From Candidatus Atribacter alterifermentans (GTDB lineage Bacteria > Atribacterota > Atribacteria > Atribacterales > Atribacteraceae): 9,056 nucleotides of DNA. Below are positions 5,429-9,056 of the stretch, piece after piece. The stretch covers positions 1-9,056 of the forward strand of contig JAAYUP010000483.1 in the NCBI GenBank assembly GCA_012517635.1, written 5' to 3'. The notes beneath the pieces are model-generated. The model was not told the origin of the DNA. It saw only the letters and a list, made by a program, of their open reading frames with translations, and made no database searches. How positions within the stretch are numbered: position 1 is the stretch's first letter; each line of letters starts with the position of its first letter. Both the position numbers and the translations under genes were made by a program.

Positions 5429-6289
5429 ATGTTCAAATTTGGAGTTGATACCTTTATTTGGAGTGAAGCTTTCTCAGAAAAAGACCTTTGGGTTATTCCT
5501 AAAGCGAAAGAGCTTGGTTTTGAAGTGTTGGATATTTCTATCAGTAAACCAGACCGTTTCCCTACCCAACTGGTCAAAGAAAAGATACAAGAAACCGGCC
5601 TTGAAGTGGTTACGACCACGACTCTTAACAAAGAAACCAACCTGATATCTTCCGATCCCGCCATTCGAAAAAACGGAATTCAATTCATGAAGAAGATGGT
5701 CGATATCAATGTTGAGTTGGGATCTCGAATCATCGGGGGAGTGGTCTACGCTGCCTGGGGATACTTGAGCGGTAAACCACGAACTCAACAAGAATGGGAT
5801 TGGTCGATCGCCAGCATGAAAGAGATTGCTCAGTATGCTCAGGAAAAGAGCCAAATAGCCATCTGCGTTGAACCGGTGAATCGTTTTGAAACTCATTTCT
5901 TAAACATCGCTGACGATGCGGTCCGCTATTGCCAGGAAGTTGGTTTTGATAATGTGAAAGTTCATCTCGACTCATTCCATATGATCCGGGAAGAAACCAG
6001 TTTTCGGGAAGCAGTCAAAACTTGCGGGAAGAAATATTTAGGCTATGTCCATGTCTGTGAAAACAATCGAGGCATTCCTGGTACTGGTCTTGTCCCCTGG
6101 AAAGAATTCTTTCTCGCTCTCAAAGAAATTAACTACACTGGACCGTTAGTCATTGAATCCTTTGATCCCAGCTTCGAAGAGCTCAACCGTCAATGTGCGA
6201 TTTGGAGAAAATTAGCTGAATCAGGTGAAGAATTGGCGATTCAAGGTTTGAAGCATCTCAGGGCGGTTGCCAAGGAGATTGGAGAATAA
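5429..6289 (+). CDS. Ketose 3-epimerase-like sugar isomerase (D-psicose/D-tagatose 3-epimerase family, AP_endonuc_2 TIM barrel)
   Basis: A 286-aa cytoplasmic TIM-barrel enzyme, the usual length for D-psicose (allulose)/D-tagatose 3-epimerases. The metal-ligand set of the family is complete: E148 in CVEPVNRFET, D181 in VHLDSFHM, H208 in YVHVCENNRG, and E243 in VIESFDP. The neighbouring substrate residues E154, H184 and R214 are also present. Such enzymes use Mn2+ or Co2+ and interconvert ketoses at C3; related members act on other ketoses or sugar phosphates, so the exact substrate is open. AAGGAGGT at 5412-5419, 9 nt before ATG, gives a strong start. A TACAAT box at 5380-5385 lacks a clear -35. 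The gene is monocistronic on the plus strand, but it lies within 2 kb of the sugar transporter operon and could act on the sugar imported there. Confidence 0.88.
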   Translation: MFKFGVDTFIWSEAFSEKDLWVIPKAKELGFEVLDISISKPDRFPTQLVKEKIQETGLEVVTTTTLNKETNLISSDPAIRKNGIQFMKKMVDINVELGSRIIGGVVYAAWGYLSGKPRTQQEWDWSIASMKEIAQYAQEKSQIAICVEPVNRFETHFLNIADDAVRYCQEVGFDNVKVHLDSFHMIREETSFREAVKTCGKKYLGYVHVCENNRGIPGTGLVPWKEFFLALKEINYTGPLVIESFDPSFEELNRQCAIWRKLAESGEELAIQGLKHLRAVAKEIGE

Positions 6290-6298
6290 AACCATAGC

Positions 6299-6360
6299 AA
6301 GAGGAGGGGCCCTCTTTAACCAAGTTTCGAAAGGTTCAACGTAAGAATTGAGGGCTTTCT
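6299..6360 (+). terminator. Possible terminator after the epimerase gene
   Basis: Ten bases after the stop codon there are nested inverted repeats. AAGAGG (6299-6304) pairs with CCTCTT (6311-6316). Alternatively, GCCCTC (6309-6314) pairs with GAGGGC (6350-6355), enclosing AACC/GGTT (6318-6321 and 6333-6336). The outer stem is followed by TTTCTT. The two GC-rich pairings exclude each other. The U tract is weak, so the call is tentative. Confidence 0.4.
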
Positions 6361-6391
6361 TAATCAAATTTTTGCTGTATAAATAAAATAA

Positions 6392-6589
6392 TTATTTTTC
6401 GTGGACCGTTTTTTCGAGCTTATCTATTTCGCTTTCTACAAAAGTTTTCATTGCTTTTAATATTTCAATACGAGCTTGGGAGAGATGATTTCGTACTTCC
6501 TCGCTGACTTGTGGTCCAAAAAAACTAGTGAGAGGACTAAAAAACATCTCCTCAAACATTTCCCTCATATTTTCTTTTTCTTTATTCAT
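6392..6589 (-). CDS. Small helical protein of unknown function, 65 aa
   Basis: Not recognised as a named family. The N-terminal part is rich in E, M and F (MREMFEEMFFSPLTSFFG). The C-terminal half (EEVRNHLSQARIEILKAMKTFVESEIDKLEK) is a long amphipathic helix that could form a coiled coil or a helical hairpin. There is no signal peptide or membrane segment. ATG 6589 comes 10 nt after the stop of the flavodoxin-fold gene. The candidate ribosome site GGATAGG contains that stop codon (TAG), so translation is probably coupled to the upstream gene and the two products may work together. Confidence 0.7.
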   Translation of the reverse strand: MNKEKENMREMFEEMFFSPLTSFFGPQVSEEVRNHLSQARIEILKAMKTFVESEIDKLEKTVHEK

Positions 6590-6599
6590 CTTTATTGAC

Positions 6600-7013
6600 C
6601 TATCCTTTTTTTAATTGCCTATCTAATAAAATCTGGGCATTCCTATCACTCTTAATTGCTTGAAAATCGATAACAAATGCCCCACTTGATTCCATATTTG
6701 CCATTAAGCGCCGAAGAGCTTTATCAGTTCCAAATAAGGAGGGTCGAACATAGGCAACCGTTTTCTTCCCTTCCATCCCAACTACTCCTTTTAAAAAGTT
6801 TACCACCTCCGGGGAAATTTTGCCACCAAAAGCACTGATAACTGACGCGCCAACAAAAATTACATCGTAAGGTCTCAAGTTAATAGGTGATGACACATCC
6901 TCGATTTCAATAGCCTTCACGGTATGACCTGATTTTTCAAAAGTATGAATCATGTACCGTGTAATTTGTTTCAAGGCTTTATCTTTCCCGATGTAAACGA
7001 AAGCAACTCTCAA
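6600..7013 (-). CDS. Flavodoxin-fold protein without an obvious FMN phosphate loop
   Basis: A 137-aa protein with alternating strands and helices typical of flavodoxin-like folds: RVAFVYIGKDKALKQITRYM (strand 1, helix 1), VKAIEIEDVSS (strand 2), YDVIFVGASVISAFGGKISPEVVNFLKG (strand 3 and the next helix), KKTVAYVRPSLFGT (strand 4), and GAFVIDFQAIK (strand 5). Flavodoxins bind FMN phosphate with a T/S-rich loop after strand 1 (S/T-x-T-G-x-T). Here that position reads IGKDKALK, so FMN binding is doubtful. The start chosen is TTG 7013, with GAGAGGTG at 7023-7030. The frame extends to GTG 7043, but that codon lies at the edge of a TATAAT box and has no ribosome site. It is cotranscribed with the 65-aa gene below. 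Confidence 0.7.
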   Translation of the reverse strand: MRVAFVYIGKDKALKQITRYMIHTFEKSGHTVKAIEIEDVSSPINLRPYDVIFVGASVISAFGGKISPEVVNFLKGVVGMEGKKTVAYVRPSLFGTDKALRRLMANMESSGAFVIDFQAIKSDRNAQILLDRQLKKG

Positions 7014-7022
7014 CCAATTCGA

Positions 7023-7030
7023 CACCTCTC
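7023..7030 (-). promoter_or_regulatory. Ribosome binding site pointing to a TTG start
   Basis: GAGAGGTG on the minus strand, 9 nt before TTG 7013. No similar site precedes GTG 7043. Confidence 0.65.
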
Positions 7031-7046
7031 TTTCACAATGCACCTA

Positions 7047-7052
7047 ATTATA
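7047..7052 (-). promoter_or_regulatory. Candidate -10 box of the flavodoxin-fold operon
   Basis: TATAAT on the minus strand. The -35 match at 17-18 nt is poor (TTTATG or TTATGG). The predicted start near 7040 is downstream of GTG 7043, supporting TTG 7013 as the translation start. Confidence 0.45.
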
Positions 7053-7180
7053 GCTTAAAATTTTTAAATCCATAAATTCTGGATCATTGGATAAAATTAG
7101 ATTTTGAAAAGCTGAAATTGCAATCAAATAAATTGATTTTTAATAAAAAAACTCTTCCTACAATAAATGAGTATGCTCTT

Positions 7181-7210
7181 ATTATAGTCAAAAAAGCAAG
7201 AATGTGTCTA
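7181..7210 (-). promoter_or_regulatory. Candidate second promoter upstream of the flavodoxin-fold operon
   Basis: TAGACA (7205-7210) and TATAAT (7181-7186) are separated by 18 nt on the minus strand, giving 11 of 12 consensus bases. A transcript starting near 7174 would have a leader of about 160 nt before TTG 7013. The rest of the 7053-7272 gap shows only AT-rich sequence and a short AATCAA/TTGATT inverted repeat at 7122-7138. Confidence 0.55.
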
Positions 7211-7272
7211 TGAAAAACGAATGAAAAAAATAAAATAGATTAAAAGACTCGATTATTTTTCAGTAAGTAAAT

Positions 7273-8088
7273 TTATTGCTTATTTTTCTGGCATAGGAGA
7301 GTACTCCAATTATTCTTCTTGCTTGATTCAATTATTTTAAGAGAAACCAAGCGAGCATGCTTCTGAATGCGAGCAACATCCTTAACATGGAAACCCGATA
7401 ATACTAAATAACCAGACATTGGAAGCATATTACTTAAGCGGGGTAGATTTTCAAAAATGAATTGAGTTCCAATATTCGCAACGATAAAATCAAAAGAGTC
7501 TTGTATATCGGAAAGATCGCAGATTTTCGACTCAATCCTTTCAAAAGGAATTTGATTTAAAGCACAGTTCCGTTTCAATTCTTCCATTGCCAAGGGATCA
7601 ATATCAATAGAAGTAACATCTCCAGCTCCAAGACGAATAGCTAAAAGAGAGAGTATCCCTGAACCCATGCCAACATCTAAAAACTTCATCCCTGGTTTTA
7701 AAAATCGCGATATGAATTCCATACAGGAAAAAGTTGTTGGGTGATCCCCAGTGCCAAATGCATAAGCAGGATAAATAACTAAATCAATCATTGAAGGAAT
7801 TGTTGGTTCCCAAGGGGGACGGATAAGAATAGACTCGTTTACAACTATCGGCTTAAAGCTTTGACGCCATTCCTCAGCCCAATTCTCATCAGGTTCTTCA
7901 CTGCGTTCCGCTGCAACAATGTATTCTGGAAAGGGCTCTTCAGGCCAATCTCGTACATAAGCAACGATGGTCAACCCATCTTTCTCCCAGAAACCATACG
8001 GTTTCTGGTCTTGAAACCACCAATAAACCTGTTCACGATAAGACTCATCCTTTATTCTTAGAGTGAGCTTCTTCCAAATTCGATCCAT
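7273..8088 (-). CDS. prmA: Ribosomal protein L11 methyltransferase (PrmA) or close relative
   Basis: A 271-aa SAM-dependent methyltransferase in the PrmA family, which trimethylates ribosomal protein L11 in the cytoplasm. The N-terminal substrate-recognition part is short and ends with the family feature ENWAEEWRQSFKPIVV (68-83). PAYAFGTGDHPTT (107-119) is the PrmA hallmark, with D at 115 where T is usual. SAM motif I is FLDVGMGSGILSLLA (136-150), followed by the acidic SIDIDPLA (160-167) and FDFIVANIGTQFI (199-211). The end GYLVLSGFHVKDV is also typical. It is slightly shorter than most PrmA proteins. ATG 8088 has AAAGGA 6 nt upstream. It overlaps the previous methyltransferase gene by 44 nt, indicating a tight operon. 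Confidence 0.85.
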   Translation of the reverse strand: MDRIWKKLTLRIKDESYREQVYWWFQDQKPYGFWEKDGLTIVAYVRDWPEEPFPEYIVAAERSEEPDENWAEEWRQSFKPIVVNESILIRPPWEPTIPSMIDLVIYPAYAFGTGDHPTTFSCMEFISRFLKPGMKFLDVGMGSGILSLLAIRLGAGDVTSIDIDPLAMEELKRNCALNQIPFERIESKICDLSDIQDSFDFIVANIGTQFIFENLPRLSNMLPMSGYLVLSGFHVKDVARIQKHARLVSLKIIESSKKNNWSTLLCQKNKQ

Positions 8089-8950
8089 TTTTATTCCTTT
8101 CGGCTATTATTAATAAACCTGAAGCAGAACGAGCACCTACTCCCAGTACCTCAAACTGCGAATCATACTCTCGACTCATTTTCAAAAAATATTGATATGC
8201 TTTCTGGTTATTCACGATTCGCTGTAAAGTCTTGGTTTTTAATAATCGAGCCAATGTCCCAGTTGCCATTATTCGAACCGGTTGGAAATTTTGTTCGATG
8301 ACCATATCAATCAATTCCTGAGGAAGAAAGGCATGGAGTGGAGGAAAAACATATCGACTCAAAAAAGGAACCCGCCTTTCAATTCGTTGTAATTTTTCCG
8401 GGTGATCCCAATTCCCTTTTTCTAAAAAAGAACGGATTTGATTTAAGGAGCCAGTCAAGCCCATTTCTAACTCTATTGCGATCGGAAGTTGTCCCAATCG
8501 GTTAACCACCGAAATAATAACTCTCTCCCGACTTACCCGACATATTTCCTGTATAGCCCTGAAATGATCAGGATAGGCATAAGATACTGGGGCATCTAAA
8601 CAGAGAACTAAATCAAAACATTGTCCGGAAAATTGAAAAAGATTTTGGACTCTTCCTTCAACAAAACGTATTGAATGAATTCCACTTTTTTGAGCTAAAT
8701 TCTTTGCTTCACGGAGCATAGCTGAAGAAATATCCAAAAGGGTAAGCTCACATCCTCTTCGAGCTATTTCTAAGCCATATCGGCCATACCCTCCCCCAGC
8801 ATCAAGCACCTTCATCCCAGAATACAAATAGGGTTCGATCTCCATCCAAACTAAATCAGTATGAACCTTTTTTTCAATATGACGTTCTCTTCTCTTTTCC
8901 TTTTTTACTCCGGCATTCCAGTATATTCGATGTTGAATATCTCTATCCAT
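8045..8950 (-). CDS. Class I SAM-dependent methyltransferase (Methyltransf_11/25 type), substrate unknown
   Basis: A 301-aa protein with a Rossmann-type methyltransferase core. Motif I is VLDAGGGYGRYGLEIA (48-63), the acidic ribose-binding residue is D73 in TLLDISSAML, then FVEGRVQNL (96-104) and motif IV FDLVLCLDAPVSYAY (112-126). The first 40 residues are basic (KKEKRRERHIEKK). The C-terminal 150 residues carry no motif I recognise and may shape substrate choice. The layout resembles ubiquinone/menaquinone-type and small-molecule methyltransferases, but no substrate can be assigned. GGAAGG (8955-8960) precedes ATG 8950 at a short 4-nt spacing. Its last 44 nt overlap the prmA-like gene, so the two proteins are made from one message. 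Confidence 0.85.
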   Translation of the reverse strand: MDRDIQHRIYWNAGVKKEKRRERHIEKKVHTDLVWMEIEPYLYSGMKVLDAGGGYGRYGLEIARRGCELTLLDISSAMLREAKNLAQKSGIHSIRFVEGRVQNLFQFSGQCFDLVLCLDAPVSYAYPDHFRAIQEICRVSRERVIISVVNRLGQLPIAIELEMGLTGSLNQIRSFLEKGNWDHPEKLQRIERRVPFLSRYVFPPLHAFLPQELIDMVIEQNFQPVRIMATGTLARLLKTKTLQRIVNNQKAYQYFLKMSREYDSQFEVLGVGARSASGLLIIAERNKNGSNLEEAHSKNKG

Positions 8951-8985
8951 ATATCCTTCCGATTTAAATTGAATGAAAGCTTATC

Positions 8986-9011
8986 CTATCCTGTAAACTA
9001 CAACAGGATAG
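8986..9011 (-). repeat. 9-bp hairpin upstream of the methyltransferase operon
   Basis: CTATCCTGT (8986-8994) pairs perfectly with ACAGGATAG (9003-9011) around an 8-nt loop. Neither side has a T run, so it is not an evident terminator. It lies 35 nt before the ATG of the methyltransferase gene. Minus-strand CTATCC in this hairpin could alternatively pair with GGATAG overlapping that ATG. The flank to 9056 is AT-rich with no recognisable gene. Confidence 0.5.
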
Positions 9012-9056
9012 CAGCCTACGGCGTAAGATGAAAAAAATAAAAAACTGAAACTGATG

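Noticed and set aside
5474..5896. Minus-strand frame of 140 codons opposite the epimerase gene
   Set aside because: It is antisense to an enzyme with all its metal ligands in place; the frame is a by-product of codon bias.

Overview
The window is a compact, AT-rich bacterial chromosomal segment. The sugar-binding protein has a cleavable type I signal peptide rather than a lipobox, which suggests a diderm with a true periplasm. Gene content and the many strong AGGAGG-type ribosome binding sites suit an anaerobic, sugar-fermenting lineage (Atribacterota- or Thermotogota-like). That placement is an inference and rests on no marker gene.

Left part (1-3900, minus strand): a carbohydrate ABC uptake operon of the ribose/xylose/galactose class. 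It is transcribed leftward as two-domain ATPase (2262-3803, GTG start), permease (1298-2278, overlapping by 17 nt) and periplasmic sugar-binding protein (177-1136, after a 161-nt leader). After a 14-bp inverted repeat comes the first 15 codons of a LacI-family repressor that runs off the left edge. In front of the ATPase gene are a good sigma70-type promoter (3870-3898) and an 18-bp LacI-type operator centred on CG (3824-3841). The downstream repressor gene is therefore the natural candidate to control the operon.

Middle (3900-5400): a divergent tRNA operon with a near-consensus promoter (3971-3999) makes tRNA-Leu(CAG) and tRNA-Val(CAC). It is followed by a decayed ankyrin-repeat fragment (4216-4500, minus), a small DUF2294/MpsC-like gene (4503-4895, plus) and an orphan HicB-like protein gene (4932-5192, minus). 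The start of the DUF2294-like gene is problematic: a 16-bp perfect palindrome and a TATAAT box lie inside its apparent first codons, and the likely real ATG is one base out of frame across an A7 tract. The HicB-like gene has a strong inverted repeat in its leader.

Right part (5400-9056): a plus-strand ketose 3-epimerase/sugar-phosphate-isomerase-like TIM-barrel gene (5429-6289), which could process the sugar imported by the transporter. Next, on the minus strand, come a flavodoxin-fold protein (6600-7013, TTG start) coupled to a 65-aa helical protein (6392-6589). Last is a pair of overlapping SAM-dependent methyltransferase genes (8045-8950 and prmA-like 7273-8088), with a 9-bp hairpin upstream of the pair. 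No CRISPR array, insertion sequence or rRNA is visible. No gap between genes exceeds 300 bases.
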